Below are positions 8,965-22,003 of a DNA stretch of 64,000 bases, piece by piece. The notes below the pieces were generated by a model. It ran no database searches. It worked only from the letters and a program-made list of their open reading frames with translations, and was not told the origin of the DNA. The stretch is taken from contig CANUEZ040000024.1 of the NCBI GenBank assembly GCA_948099385.1, forward strand, positions 23,800,501-23,864,500, read 5' to 3'. The position numbers were made by a program, and so were the translations under genes. Source of the DNA: Fasciola hepatica (lineage: Eukaryota; Platyhelminthes; Trematoda; Plagiorchiida; Fasciolidae). Positions within the stretch are counted from its first letter, which is position 1; every line of letters starts with the position of its first letter.

Positions 8965-11900
8965 GGGTTAAGGCAACGATAGATGGTGAAAAATCCTTCG
9001 AGAGTATCATAATGTAGTGAATTCTCGAAGATGCTCACTTACATACATTATTTGTGTGTTTCGTATAACACTTTTCCGTGAACAAACCAAGGGAATACTG
9101 ACCCAGATGTGCGCAGCGTACGTCTTCTAGAATATGGAGACGGATCATGCGACTCCACGGATTGGGCCGCTCAGTGGCACTCAATAGCAAGCTTCAAGCC
9201 AAAGAAACAAACCGGCGCAACTTTATCACAGCACACATTTGTACGGTAACAATTCCCTGCGTACGGTACACACACACTCACACCGGTGTACGAACACACC
9301 ATAATTGAGTAGCAGGTTTGTCACCGATTTCCAGTAGATCTCTAAGAGGCTCTGAGCTCCCAAGTATTGTTATCCATTTCCTGAGAAGGTTCCTTGAATT
9401 GTGACTGTTTTTTTCACACATACATCACCACCCATACCCACTTTTACGAGCGCGTCCTTTTGCCCCCCACTGCCCTCGGAGCATGATATTACCAGGTGAG
9501 TTTCTGCTCATTGCTCATTGCAGCCTGTGCTGTGACATTGATGCACCCACGATTCACAGCTACTGGGTAACCTCGCCTGCCCTAGATATCGGAATCAAGA
9601 ACGTAACCAATGCACCTTTGTAAATTGCCATCAACAACTTCATTTTCTCTATGTTCTCCTTGAGCCCAAGAGCTGGCTACTTTGTCCAAAGTCAGCAATC
9701 GGTTGTCTGCCGCGTTGCCAACTCAAATACTCAACCCAAATGCCTTCTGACACTAGCTGCCTAAAAAATTGTCGTGTGCTTTGATGGTGGATGCTCACCC
9801 TCACTTAATTCTGCTGTCCCAGGCTATAACTCAGCGGTATGATCGTCCATTTTCTTGCAGCTTTCCGTAAACTCGGGTCTTACCACGCAGAATACTATTC
9901 TGCAATAACCAGAGCTCACCAATCTGCGCATATGCTCGTAGTATATCAAGACCCCACCCCACCCGGCTTCCTTATGCTTCTGATTTCTCGTGACCCCACG
10001 GGAGACCGGCACTTTCGCATCCAGATGAAAAATCCTCACTCTAACTTCGAGTATTTTCTTTTCTCTTCACGATGTTTGCCGTCCTCACTCACTGCTGGTA
10101 CAACGACTAGGTTGCTGTCTTCCCTCCTTCCCATTCCTCTTTCTGATCCCATTACCTTCTATTTTTTATTCCTGATTCTCAAACGGGCCCCTCCCCCCTT
10201 CTACTGCATGCCATCTGAATTATTTTCAGCTTCGGCTAGGCCTGCTCTTCATATCTCCCTATATCTCCATCGTCACCCAACTACCCTACAAAACTACCAC
10301 AGTCTTGGCCCTTAATCCCCCACAGGTGGGCCCGCTGGCCGCCAGGTGGCGAAATGATTGTTGTCTGATTTCTATTGAAATGATTATCACAACCCACAGC
10401 TGGAACATTCTCCAGACTGCCGCACCCCTGGTCTCTTTCAGACCATACTGGTCACCTGGGTAGCCATCGCCAGACTCGAGTTTGCTTCCGGATTGCCGCA
10501 TGGACTAAACGATTTGATCAACCGGATTGACCACGGCTCAAACATACACTCACGCCTGCGGACGCTATATGGGGAAACTTTACACGGCTCTTCAGTCATT
10601 GAAATCCTGTAACCAGGGTCACAGTCAACCGCAATAGTCTCACGGCGCCGCACAGTGGATTCCTGACACCAACAATCACATCACACCCCCTCTACATCTA
10701 TTTACCGTACTCCGTACAAACAGTTCGGTTCATTCTGCTTTATTGTACCGAAAACAGTGACCGGAATCTAGCCCCCGCCATTGCTTTCCCGACCTTCTCC
10801 CCCCATTCCATCCAACTAGCCCCTTTATGCCTGCTACCTTCACCATTCGGTACCCGCTGTCAGTGGCAACCAAGGTCTTTATGAAAAGGTACCGACCACT
10901 TTTAGCCAATCAGATCTTGGTTGTTCATTCTTCTATCACGTATACAGAAAATCTTATCCTTATACTCTTCCACCTTCCGCGGTTTATTCGGGTATGGCCT
11001 TCTCCCAGTCACCGACGCTTTTCTTCCGCCTTATCACCTCTACATACCTGCTTGGGTGCATCAACAGCGCTTGTCTCCAATAGACTATTTCTTCGAAGGG
11101 TCTTCTTTGAAAACCTACGTTCTGTGTCCATATGTCATTCGTACTTTTCAAAAGCACACTGAGTTCCCGGTGAAGACCTTGCTCCCATATTGACTTCCAT
11201 ATGGCTCTGAAATTATCTTTGCGGAGGCCAACCTTATTATCACATCCGACTCACTTCCATTCGTATCACAGGCTCTCTTCACCGATTGTTATCCAATAAT
11301 GGATCAATCTTTTCTATATTTGCCATTGGCATCTCTGACTGAACTTTGATAACCCTATGTGAAATTTATCTTTAGCCGTGTCTTTTGGCGACACTTTTAC
11401 CCGGTTCCCTATGTTTATCCTTCAAATATCCAGTAGGTGCAACCTGGCCTCTCTTTTTGAACTCGCCGCCCCTTTTTGAATCTTTCTTCTTCCCTCTCAC
11501 CTTCTTCTTCTTTTGATACCAATCGACTGGATGCCGAATTTCGCAGGTCGGCATGATCCATTCGCCACTACCGGACCGATAGCATCCAGTTTTCTGCACG
11601 TATGAGGCTTATAGTGTATTATTCATGCTCCAACTCCCTGTCCATGTTGTGGCTTCCGAAGCCTGTTGCTTTGCCGATTCTTGCAAACACTACTCTTTAA
11701 GCCTTCTTCAGCAGAGCTTTTACCTACATTTCAACGTTTGGCTGACTATCCACAAAGTCCTCCCCCCGAATTTGAAACTGAATTATGTTTGCAGCGTTAG
11801 TCATCTCCACTTCAGTTCATTCAAACACTGCCTAGCTTCCTTGTTTTATTTCTGAATCTGTGTTAATTTTAAATTTCAAAATTTTTGAATGACTCACACT

Positions 11901-12284
11901 GCTGTAAATAGACGTATTCTCTGACCATATTTCATGCTTGCACCTTAGCCACGGTCAGGAAGTATACCTCCGTTATTATTAGTATTATTGAGAACAATTC
12001 CACAAGTGGTAATTATTGGCGTCCTTTCATGCAAGCAAGCTCACTCACTCACTCGCGTATACATACACACGACTGGCTTCTCAAGGACTGCACATGGACT
12101 CTGAGTCTCTTTACATATTCTACTTTCGTGCCTGCTGCCGAGCAGAGGCCCTCGAGGAAAGTGCTCATAAGTGCCGGCCGATAAGTTTGCTGAGGAGGAA
12201 CAACTCACCGGCTTGGCCACCGAATAGTCTGTGGCCGCGCACGTGTGTGCGCAGATTCCTGACTCCAAAAGTAGTAGTTACGTA
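8965..12284. other. Long stretch without a supported gene
   Basis: Pyrimidine-rich on the + strand (about 10050-11900), with many short shadow frames and no recognised domain. Around 9015-9105 the sequence (TTACATACATTATTTGTGTG followed by CGTATAACAC) resembles a block in the decayed BEL LTR at 12430-12490, so a BEL LTR scrap is likely there. A CA-rich run lies near 9270-9285. Exons of a host gene cannot be excluded by eye. Confidence 0.3.
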
Positions 12285-12731
12285 GGCTGACAGCAGGGCC
12301 TAGGTAGGTAAGGAAAGTCGGCACCCTTATTCCAAACCTTTGACTCTGCTAAGCTCGAATGGATTTGGGTGGGCGGTTCTGCTATCGGCTGTGGAAAGAG
12401 AGAGCACCATAATATCGTGGTTTCGGGGAAATGCTCGCTTGTATATATTATTTGTCCATTTCGTGCAACACCTTTCTGCGAACCAACGTGTATGAGTGTC
12501 CAATGCTCCACTTTGACATATCCTGTCTCGGGCCTGCATGACTCAGGGGCTTGTGCTCCGCAAGCCGTGGACTCGGCTTCGGTTTTTGTGTCTCTGTGGT
12601 GGCACTTTTTAGGTTTGCATATACTTCACGATGTTGTTTACTCCATAACTCAGTACCGTAGGGATCTATCTTGTTCTGGTTTCGGGATTCATGCGAATGT
12701 GGTTAGGTATTGCTTAAAAGCATGCTATAGT
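12285..12731 (+). mobile_element. BEL/Pao 3' end: 3' UTR, PPT and LTR remnant
   Basis: 12285-12376 is the reverse complement of the BEL1 segment just inside its 3' LTR (blocks CAGCAGGGCCTAGGTAGGTA, TTTGACTCTGCTAAG and GGTGGGCGG). From 12377 an LTR follows with recognisable GCTCGCTTGTATA, CATATCCTGTCTCGGGCCTG, TTTCGGGATTCATGCGAAT and TATTGCTTAAAAG blocks, ending near 12731. It is a decayed 3' end of a + strand BEL element whose coding region is gone. Confidence 0.68.
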
Positions 12732-13855
12732 TGATGCGACAGTTTCTAATTGTTCTAAGAAGACATTATTACCCACAGGGCGCATATCTAAAATCCCTCT
12801 AAGTTTTCTACGTGCTTCGTGAATATAACTATATTTAAATTACATTTCTAAGCTAGTCTACACAACACCGTAGCTCTTTTGTCTGTTTGCGTGAGATATT
12901 TGCGTTTGGGCTCGAACCGTTTCTGACCGTCGCTTTTGGACCACTAGACTTTGAACCTTTGGGTTTTACCGTGGAGCCTACTTGGCCGCATACGCGAGGT
13001 TTGCATTTATTTGTACTCTCTGTGGTTTTCAATTTAATATCTTAGAAACTACGTGTCAAGCTTGTTCTGGTTGTGGGATTCTCATGAAATGGCCATGCGT
13101 TGCTCGATTTGCTATTAATGTGACCTACGTTGGTTACCTTTGCGGCCGCCGTACATTGCCTCTGGGCTTCGAAATCCACAGCAAAAAATACCCCAAGATG
13201 TTTGGAAGTATTTTTGTTTTTCAAACCTACACCAAGGTCATCATTCCTAAGTTTCCTCAGGGCCAAAAATACAAGTTCCGGTCAGGATGAAGTCTGTCCA
13301 GAGGTTCACTGGTCGATTCACGGAATAGTTAAATTCACGCCTTCTGGATAGAGCCTCGGAACCTCAAAGCAACTCGTAGCCTAAGTAGATGCGGAGCCCA
13401 AACCAAAACAGGGCTGCTTCTCAAATTCTACTGCAACGTTTGTGAGTTAAAATGTAAGTACATAATAATTATACCTTCGATAGTGAGTCTTAGTCAGTAG
13501 CCTGTCCCGAGGTGGTCGAAATCGGGACAAAAAATAGTGCAACTAAAACCGTTGACCAAAAAGAATAAATAAAATGGACGTGCCCTGTGGTCCGATTAAA
13601 TAGGACAGATTCTCCACGCTTAATCTGGACCGAATGACAATTTCCTGGGCGTGAGGCCAAAAAACCAACGTAAAAGAGCTGCACGTCTACAGTCCGACAA
13701 AGTAAGTGAGAAAGTGAGGCCGAACCGAAATAAAACAAAATTCCTTGAGTCACCACGAACCATTATCACACTGGGCGTCCGCAAAGTTATCTCATGAAGA
13801 AGGGGCGGCCGGGACAGAAAAAAATAAATGCCTCAGTCACCGAGAGGACGACGAC
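12732..13855. other. Spacer with one faint BEL LTR scrap
   Basis: No gene is supported. The part near 12995-13113 (GAGGTTTGCATTTATT, then AATATCTTAGAAAC, then TGGTTGTGGGATTCTC and CATGCGTTGCTC) aligns weakly with the 3' half of the BEL LTR in + orientation. The remainder, 13114-13855, shows nothing recognisable. Confidence 0.35.
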
Positions 13856-14214
13856 TGCAACGACCGGTTGTGGGCGCCCCAGAAACATGAAGAATTCGCG
13901 TTTCTTCGACGTCACTCTCTCACGTACCTTACTTGCTTGTTTTTATGCTCCGTATGTTTTCGTGAAAAAAACTTAGTTTGTTCTAGTCCAATGTGCTAAC
14001 CTGTCATATCCTGTCTTGGACCTGCGTGCTTTGTCTCTCGCAAACCGCAACCTGATTCTCGTCTTCCGAGTTCGTGTGACTGCATAATTGAGGCCCGTAT
14101 GTTTCGTGTTATTGTTCACTTAATAATACGGTACCGTAGATTTAAGGATCAATCACGTTTTGATTTCGGGATCCGTTTTGAATTTGGCTATGTATTGCTC
14201 AAAAGCGTGTTGCA
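13856..14214 (+). repeat. Decayed BEL/Pao LTR, plus orientation
   Basis: Begins TGCAACGACCGGTTGTGG (compare TGTAACAGCCGGTCGTGG) and ends near TTGCA at 14214. Internal landmarks are CTGTCATATCCTGTCTTGGA, ATTGAGGCCCGTATG, TTTCGGGATCCGTTTTGAA and TATTGCTCAAAAG. About 359 bp. No adjoining polypurine tract or coding region is evident, so it is probably a solo LTR. Confidence 0.68.
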
Positions 14215-14343
14215 ATGGTTCCGCTTCTGTTCCACTTCTCTGTGAGTGACTTACCAGTTTAGTTCCATGGCAGCTTCCACTAGGTCTGCAGTCTTTACTT
14301 CCGTGACTTTTTGACATTATCTGACCCCCAGTGATCCTTCGCG

Positions 14344-14760
14344 TGTCAACTGTTAGGTGTTTATTACCCCATGATGGCCTTTTACCCGTGGTGTTGTGAT
14401 GGCCCCTGGACCCAAGTCCCTTTCACGGTTCGTCATTACAAATTCAAGCGTCACCGAATTTTGATTTACTGGCCAACACGTTTCCCGCCGCACTTGTTGG
14501 ACTAGTGCCTTTTCTTGTACGTTTGGCAGAGGCGATTCTCCCAAAGATCACGGAGGCATGTCCTCCTGTTCCCACTCTGTCCCTGTGAAGCTGAAGTCCC
14601 CTGTGATGAGCACTGTTTTACCTTTACTGACTGAAAGCTACGGCCACTAGTTCAGTTCTACCCGTTCTGGCGTGGTAATGGCTTCGGTAAACACAGAGTC
14701 ACTGTTTTCCTTCGTCGCACCAGCTCCAATGAGAACTATTCGACCCACGAATCATCTCAT
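14344..14760 (-). pseudogene. CR1-like non-LTR endonuclease fragment
   Basis: The minus strand encodes GKTVLITGDFSFTGTEWE, which fits the VLImGDFNxPxIdW motif of apurinic-like endonucleases of CR1/Jockey elements. About 30 codons on comes LVQQVRRETCWPVNQNSVTL followed by EFVMTNRERD, and then a degraded SDH-like position reading GHHGVI, so the terminal catalytic Asp-His context has changed. Two in-frame stops occur. It is on the same strand as the RT fragments at 8758-8964 and 1830-2071 and could belong to the same ancient element, but the intervening RT palm was not found. Confidence 0.55.
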
Positions 14761-15899
14761 TTTATTAGCGAGATACACGTCGTTTGTATGGGAGGAAACA
14801 ATCGCTGACGGCAATCGTTGCAAAGCAGACCAACTGGTTCATACTGGCATCAAGTTGCCTACCTTGTGATTGGTTAATTGTTCAAACGACCAGTTACCAC
14901 TTGACGGGACTCCTTTCGCATCCCATCCATCCGCTACTTTGTCAATTGCGCATCCGTTGGCTCAAGCAAAGCCATGGATTTCGGACAGGCGCGGGCATGC
15001 CGACTGCTGATAGGACATGGCTGGCCATTGACCACGAGTCTGCACCTACCCCCACAGACACAGGGCCTCTTTGCGCTCCCATTTTACAGGTTACTCACCG
15101 CATACCTGGTAATCCAATATCTAATCCGTGCTTAAATAGGGGCCCGGAAGCCAGCAGCAGCAATCCTACCTCTAATCTGCCATCGTTTCTTTTTTTCCCG
15201 GGCTGTGTGAGGCCCTCCAAGTAACCATAAGTGGTGGCATCCCCCAATGTTACGCAAGCTTTGGAGGGCGCAATCGACTTTGCTTCGCCCAGTTTAGTGC
15301 TAATTCATTACAACGGTTGCTTATGCCAAACGCGATCGTGTGTATAATCGGCAAGCTCACGGCAACTAGTAGTCCTTTCTTCTTAGGGCATTTTATGGGC
15401 CTCTTCAAGCTCCCGAGCCACAAGTTCTACAGCTGTCCTCGCTTTCTTCGTTTCACTGGCCATGTTTTCCTCGAAAGAATGTCCGTGCTCCCCTCCGGCA
15501 TAGTACTTTCAAGGCAGTTCCCGTCATCTCCAAAGTAAGACTACTCCGCAATCATCTCGACCGTAAGTACTATGGCTCAAATTATTACCAACCCCGGAAA
15601 TTCCCGAATAGCAGGCTTTATGCCAGTTTTCAAATCCGTAGGCGTGGAATGCTTGTCAGCCTTGTCATCCGGCTCGATGAAGGCCTGGGCGTTTTGGAGC
15701 CTTCACAATTCTTCGAAGGCGGCCAAAACCCAGACTGCGCCTTGAATTTGTGAACTCCACGGAGGTAGGTCTTGGCCTTCTGTAGGTTTCAAGTATCTTT
15801 GCTTCCGCTTTTTCTAACCCAGGTTTCTTTACATCGTGGCCTGTTCAGACAGACCAATTCGTCACAGCCAGCTTACAATGCGATATCTCGTGACCCTCA
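14761..15899. other. No gene supported
   Basis: Upstream on the minus strand of the endonuclease fragment, this may contain its decayed N-terminal part. A 146-codon frame on the + strand (14784-15224) is Pro/Ser/Thr-rich, lacks a domain signature and is probably chance. Confidence 0.3.
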
Positions 15900-16276
15900 T
15901 TTTAAGACACATTTGGGCAATGCGTAGCCAAATTTGCAGCGAATCCCGAGATCAGAAAGCGATTATCCGTGAAATTCCACGATACTAAATTATTGAATGA
16001 ACAATGACACGAAATAGATACAAACCTTAATTACGCGATCATAAGGACTCAAAAACAAAAACCGAACTGCGGTGTGCGAGAGAGGAGCACTTGCGTCACG
16101 CAGGTCTAGAACAAGGATATGACAAAGCAGCTCGCCGGACTCGAACAAGCAAAACTTTGGTTCGTAAAAACACACCGTGCATAAAACAAGTCAACGGTGT
16201 AAATAAGTGAGTGATGTTAAGGAGAACATGGAAATGCAGTGTTTATTGGGGGGATTTTTCAAGACCAGTCGTTACA
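15900..16276 (-). repeat. BEL2 3' LTR
   Basis: About 377 bp. On the minus strand it starts TGTAACGACTGG at 16276 and ends near AAATGTGTCTTAAA. It is preceded inside by the conserved tract ending GGTGGGCGG (16277-16285). Confidence 0.82.
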
Positions 16277-16712
16277 CCGCCCACCAAGATCCTCCCGAAT
16301 CCTTAGCAGAGTCAAAGATTTGGCATAAGAGTACCGATTCTTCCTACCTTCCTAGACCCTGCTTCAGCGTGCGCGCCTAAAGCTTTTCGTCAACGTTCTA
16401 CTCATGATAGCACCTCATCCGGTGGCCGCACCAACTCGAGGCTACTCTGCATCGTTCGTGAGAACGGCTGATCAGTGGTGGACCTGAAGGGGAAATATAG
16501 TTGTTGTCCTCGGGACAGCCATCGTGCAATGTCTGTATGTGCTTGTGTGAGTGTATGTGGGGGTGTATGGTAGAATCACAGCTACCACCACATATGCAAA
16601 AGGCCTTCCGTAACGTCAGCGAAAAGAGGTGAGCAACGCAGCGTGTTCGATGGATGTCATGAGATATAAACGTGTATCACGTGAGTGTGTGTGTGTCAGG
16701 GTGTATGATCGT
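16277..16712 (-). other. BEL2 3' untranslated region
   Basis: Aligns with BEL1 2449-3144 but is shorter, with one copy of the CACATATG/GTCAxCGAAAAG unit that BEL1 has about three times. Contains short GT-rich runs. Confidence 0.6.
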
Positions 16713-19700
16713 TTATTGCGCCAGTGTGTGGTAAACGCACTCACACGCGCGAGGTTCCTTAAGCCACTTCGAAGATAAACGAGGAATAGTCAACCGGGTT
16801 TCCGTGTTATCGGCTTCTCCGTCTTCGCTCTCGAGGAGGCCGATACTGAGTACGCCGCGGATTAGCATTCCGTTGGCGGTCTTCAACCTCACAGTTCTTA
16901 TCGTTTCGTCAGAGCTGTCGATGGTCTCCATAACCTCACCCGAAGGCCAGGTGCTGAAAAGCGCGTGTTCGTCTGCGACCATAACTAAATCCCCAACCCA
17001 GAATGGCTTTGTTTTGATCAGCCACTTCTGTCGAGCTTGCAGAGCCGGTCGGTACTCTCACAGCCATCGCCTTAAAAAATCCTCGGCAAGATAATTTGCA
17101 TGTTTCCATCCACGAAGTTGGCCACCACAAGAGTTTTTCGGCCCTTGGAAACCCATGTCCGACCTTAAAGTCAATCAGCCATTCGGGGTGAGCACCAGGT
17201 GGTTGGGGTCGCCGTAGTTTACCGGAACCAGTGGGCGGTTATTCGGAATTCCTCCGACTTCAGTCATGACGGTGCTCAACCTTTCGTCGTCGGGTAGATG
17301 TTGCTCAATGATCAACAGCAATATCCGCCTGGTGAACCGGATCAGGCGTTTCCATAAGCCTCCGTGCTGACTGGCATGCGGGGGTTGAAGGGTCATCGTA
17401 CACCATAGGCCGCGGTTGGATTCTGCTGTTCCTCCCCGTTCATATTTTAGTGCCAACTCCGCAGTTCCCGTTGAGCTCACACGGAGTTCGGCCCATCGTC
17501 GGAGTATATATCTGCCGGCACGCCTTTTTGGTTGATAAAGCGCTGCAAGGCCTTAAGAAGGAGTCGGTTGTCATCGAATGTGCAACTTCTAAGTGAACCG
17601 CATGTGACTGCATGCACGCCGTAACACACTCGTATCATTTTTACAACCCCTTTACACACTTGATCCACAAGGGCTCGAAATAGTCCAACCCCGTGTCGCT
17701 GAACGGCCACCAGCCAGCAGTCACCCTTCATTCTGGTAGTGGGGCCATGTGTTGTTCGCCCGCCGTGGCATTGCGTCTCCTGCATTGCACACACCGTCGG
17801 ATTACGCGTTTTACAGTCTCTCGTCCTCTCGACAACCAAAGACGCTTTCGGATGAGGCTCGTCACGTGACTTTCCCCGGCATGTCCCTCCATGGCGTGGA
17901 CGTGTTGGATCATTAGCTCTACTACAGGTTGACGAGCCGGCAGCAGCACAGGATACTTTGTGTCGAAGCTCAGGTGGGCCTACCATCTACCCGCAGCAGT
18001 CCATCGATGAGTTTGGGGTTTAATGCTTCAAGTCGCCTCTCGGAGATGATATTTCTTTGTTGATCGGTCACACTTCTTCCGCCCTCTTGAGTTCTCGGGC
18101 GAAAGCCTCGCGTTGAATCATTCTGAAAATATCGTATTCTGCAGCTTGTAGCTCGTCGGGACTTATCGGGCCGACCCGTATCCCGCCTGAGTGGCGTAGC
18201 CCTTTCATGACTAGTAAATTTCTCTTGAACCTGGTTAACCAAGCTAGCGAACGAAGCGTCTTCATCCAGGAAGAAAACCTGACCAGTCGCGATAGAATGG
18301 ATGTCGCTTCGACGAGGTTGGCCGCTGTCACTACTCCTTTGGTCTCCAGTTCTATTTCCGTAGGAGGTTTTTATTCAAAAGCGGGCCAGTCCTGTTTAGG
18401 CACTTGCAGGAAGTTTGGCCCTCTCGTCCACGTGTCTAGTTGCCTGAAGTTGGTCGCACCTCGGGAGCACCGATCGGCTGGATTATCGCCAGACCTGACA
18501 TGCTTCCACTGGTCCATGGCTGATTTATCGTGGGTAATCGTGAGCCGGTTAGCAACGAAAGTACTAAGCCGGCTCCGGACATTGTTAATGTAGTAAGGTG
18601 CTATCGTTGAGTCCGTCCAAAGGCTAACCGACCAAATGTAGAAGTCAAAACATCTCTTCACAGATTGCACTGCCCTGACTGCCAACAAGGCCGCGCTGAG
18701 TTCAGGGCATGGGATCGAAACCGACTTCTGTGGGGCGACGCGGGCTTTAACGAACAGGATCTCCGTAATATATTGTCCATCTCCCGTGTACCACTGTCCG
18801 TCTACCACGGCTCAGCAGCTGACTTCGCATGCGTCAGAAGAGGCAGGAAGTTCTCCCGTCCGTATCGCATGACCAGGGGGCAAACATCGTGGAATCCATG
18901 TGGCCCTAATTTCTACAAGGTGTTTAAAAATTCTTCCCAGTTCAGTCGGTCTTCTCGGTCCAGTGGCTGGTTCCAATCGGCTTTCTTACGGCAGAGCTTC
19001 AGCAACAGGATCTTTCCGGGTAACTGCCAGGGAGAGACGGAACCACGTGGATAGAACAAACTAGAGACCGCAGATAGTATGCCGCGACGGGTTATTGGTA
19101 GCTTGGGAAATTTTAGCTCGAAAACAAAGTCGGCCGTTTCCGCGTCCTATTGTATCCCTGGAGTGCTTTCGATAGGAATTGGAGGGCCGCCCAAATCTCT
19201 AACCCTTTCGGTCCTCTCGCGGTACGGAATGACTTCGAGCACTTCTAAGGCGTTCGACATCCATTTCGTTAGATGAAAGCCGCCCTCTTCTGGCAATCTT
19301 GTCAGGCCCCTGAACTGCGCTAGAACTGATACTACATCATCGAATGACCCAAGATAGTCTTCGACGTAGAAGTTTCTGCTGATGCTATCTACCACCGTCC
19401 GATGGACTAGATCTCCATGTTCGTTCGCTGCTTCCTGTGGGGCGTAGTTTGCACAGAATGGTGACGGTATGGCTCCGAAGGGGTGAACAGTCATTCTATA
19501 ATTCATCACCGCGTTGTCCCGGTCGCTCTCTTCCCACCACAGGAAACGCAACGCGTCTCGTTCTCCTACCGGTATGTTCACCTGATTAAACATTTTCCTA
19601 ACGTCGACGGACAGGCCACTGTACCCATCGTGAAATGGCACAAAAATTCAATCAGTGGTGTGGTCCAGTCAGGTCCTTGTAGTAGGCGATCGTTTAATGA

Positions 19701-20362
19701 CTTGCCCTGGAACTTGGCTGCACAGTCGAAAACCACCCGCAGTTCTTGGGTTTCTTGGGGTGGGTAACCGGGTGGTGAGGTAGATACCAGATACCCTTTT
19801 GGCCGTCGGTGTTGGCAGGCACCTTTTCGATGTAGCCGAGAGCTTCGTTTCGCTTCATTACTTCTGCTTGTCTTTCCCACAGATCCTTGTCTTCAACGAA
19901 GCTTACTTCCAATCGATGCAGTCTATGCCGAGCATAGTTTCTTTTATCAACCTAAGGGCCAGCATATGTAGGCCATGAAAGAGGAACCTCGAACTGATTT
20001 TTAAGACCTCTAGTTCCTTGCCGCACTGTTTGCAAAGCGAAGTGGACCTCTTGATACAACGATAGCTTTTCGCCTCCGATGCCGTGAAACTCCCCTTCAT
20101 ACAGCACCTGCAATTGATACTCTTTGCGGTCCCTTTTGGCTGATACTTAATTTACGGAGCCACGTCACCCTACTAGACCATGTAATATCCATCCCAGAGC
20201 TGTGAATACGGCATAAGGCGCCTGGCGGTTGCCCGCTCTCCGGTCGAGCACCCAATGTGCCTCTGGCGGGTCGCAGCCGATGAGGAGGTCCACTTCGTCG
20301 CCCTCCCAATCTAAGACCGTTACATCCTGCAGGTGGGGCCACCCAGTCAAAATTGCGTTCAC
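16713..20362 (-). pseudogene. BEL2 pol pseudogene (RT, RNase H, integrase)
   Basis: Segments align with BEL1 pol through frameshifts. RT: 19147-19641 has the palm and a Y-V-E-D-Y version (NFYVEDYLG) of YVDD, so a catalytic Asp is Glu. RNase H: 18371-18808 retains WTDST. Integrase: the core near 17670-17720 still encodes DTGLDYFEPLW in one frame (first Asp kept), 17477-17986 covers the finger and core in shifted frames, and 17175-17480 holds the HGGLWKRLI region where BEL1 has GGIWERM, so the final Glu is Lys. The junction with the protease (20165-20362) reads EAHWVLD, with Trp where BEL1 has a stop. The protein cannot be made as is. Confidence 0.88.
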
Positions 20363-21964
20363 CGACCTTGGTGCTCGCGTGGGGAGATCAGATAATGTAA
20401 ATGCCTCCGGTGATTCGGTTTGCTGGTTAATGTCTAAGAAGCGAGCTGTAATCTCAACCTGCTGGCAGTCATACTTGCGTTCCGCCCACCGTAGTCACTG
20501 TTAACGACATCGTGCTTTTAGAAAACCGGTGTTTGTTGGCAAACCGCTCCTTCACTATGGTAGTGCCTGATCCACTGTCGACGAAAGCCAAAGCCTTGAT
20601 CACCCCGGTTAGGGTCACCACTCCCACGGCAACTGCTCCTAAACGCACTGGTTTACTGGCAGACCGCTACGTTGAACAAATAACACTGGGCTTTCTAGTC
20701 GTTTCTGGCGTTGCTTCTCTTGCCTGGTGTAACAATCGATAGTGTTTCCCCGCGCAACCCTCGTGACCACATCTGGTCCTTGTTTGACAAGCTGCTGCCC
20801 GGTGCCTGGTGTTGAGGCATATAAAGCACGCCCCTGTCATCCTCGTCATTTCCCAGCAGTTGCTGATGAACTTGGGACATTCTAGTAGCCCATGGCTGGC
20901 GTCACAGGACCTGCAAATTGGTTGCTCTATAGTCTCGCGTGAAATGGCGTGTGCATTGGTCCAAGGCTGATATGTTTCCGAGCAGTGGTTTGAGCCTGGC
21001 TAGTACCAGATTTTTTTAATCGGTTACTGTCCCTGATGGGTCGGCCAAATTTACTGTCGGCTATTTTGGTTTGCGTGTCCAAGTATTCGGCCAAGTCCTC
21101 GAATTTAGCCTGCCGGTCGCCCCGGCCTATACGTTCCTCCTCTTCAGCCCACCGACCCTGTAGTTCGGGAGAGAGGTGACGGACTATGCCCTCCAAAGTC
21201 TGCATTGTATTGAGGTCAGCTCTGTAACCTGAATGGTCGAGGGCTATTGAACAGTTCTGCATTTTGATCACTAGGTCGGCCCTTGTGTAGACGTCGCCCT
21301 TGGTCCTCTTGGCTTCTACCACCACGCCCTCTATTAGGTTACGGGAAACTTTGAAAGGTTGACCAAACAGGTCTCGCAGAATCTTCCTTGCTCGGGTATA
21401 GCCTTGTTCCGGGTCGAGCATGGTACACACATCGATAGCTTCCGTTGCTCGGCCTCGACAGTAATGAGTCAGATGGAGAAACCTTTGTCCGCGGTCGGTT
21501 ATCTTGTTTTCGACGAAAGTTTCGAGCTGCTTGATGAACTTGCAGTAGAGTTCAGATCGGCCGTCGAAAACTGTCAGTTCTACTCTTGGCAGATCGATGG
21601 TTGGTAGCGTTGATGCTTTGTATTTGACGACTGGCGCAAGGTTTTATGTTTTAATTTGTCCCGATCTGTCAGATAGGTCGTAGTCGTTGGTCTTCTGCTC
21701 ACGCTAGTTCTGTCAATACTTCTCTTTTGCTTCCTGGGCTTGTTGCCTAGCCGAAAACGGTTGTTTTTCTGGGTCTAATATCCTCAGCTTAAGTAGATCG
21801 ACATTCTGGCAATCCATATTACCCTCAGTGATACATGAGCTGGCATTGACAGGACAAGGTGACCTAGCATTACCTAAAGAATCAAAAGTAACCAAAACCT
21901 CCCCAGTGATTTGCCGTATTGCTTCCTGTCCAGATTCCAATTTCTTCGATTCTTTCCTTGGCAT
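20363..21964 (-). pseudogene. BEL2 gag-protease pseudogene
   Basis: 20927-21430 encodes the DUF1759-like region (LDPEQGYTRARKILRDLFGQ, NLIEGV). 20667-20849 encodes the Cys/His cluster ACFICLNTRHRAAACQTR. The protease region near 20560-20640 keeps a V-DSGSGT-like DSGS motif. 21713-21964 is the N-terminus starting MPRKESKKLESGQE, which supports this ATG as the ancestral gag start. Frames are interrupted several times. Confidence 0.83.
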
Positions 21965-22003
21965 GTTGCATATTTTCTCGTTCCAAATTGATTAATAGAA
22001 TAT

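Noticed and set aside
10438..10653. Minus-strand Cys-containing frame with a DCDPGYRI-like phrase resembling a sushi/CCP module
   Set aside because: Only one phrase fits; the spacing of the remaining cysteines does not match a CCP or TSP1 module, and no splice context was evident.
11372..11599. Lys-rich minus-strand frame with a KKKKVRGKKKDSKR stretch
   Set aside because: Low-complexity product of a polypyrimidine tract on the + strand; no domain.
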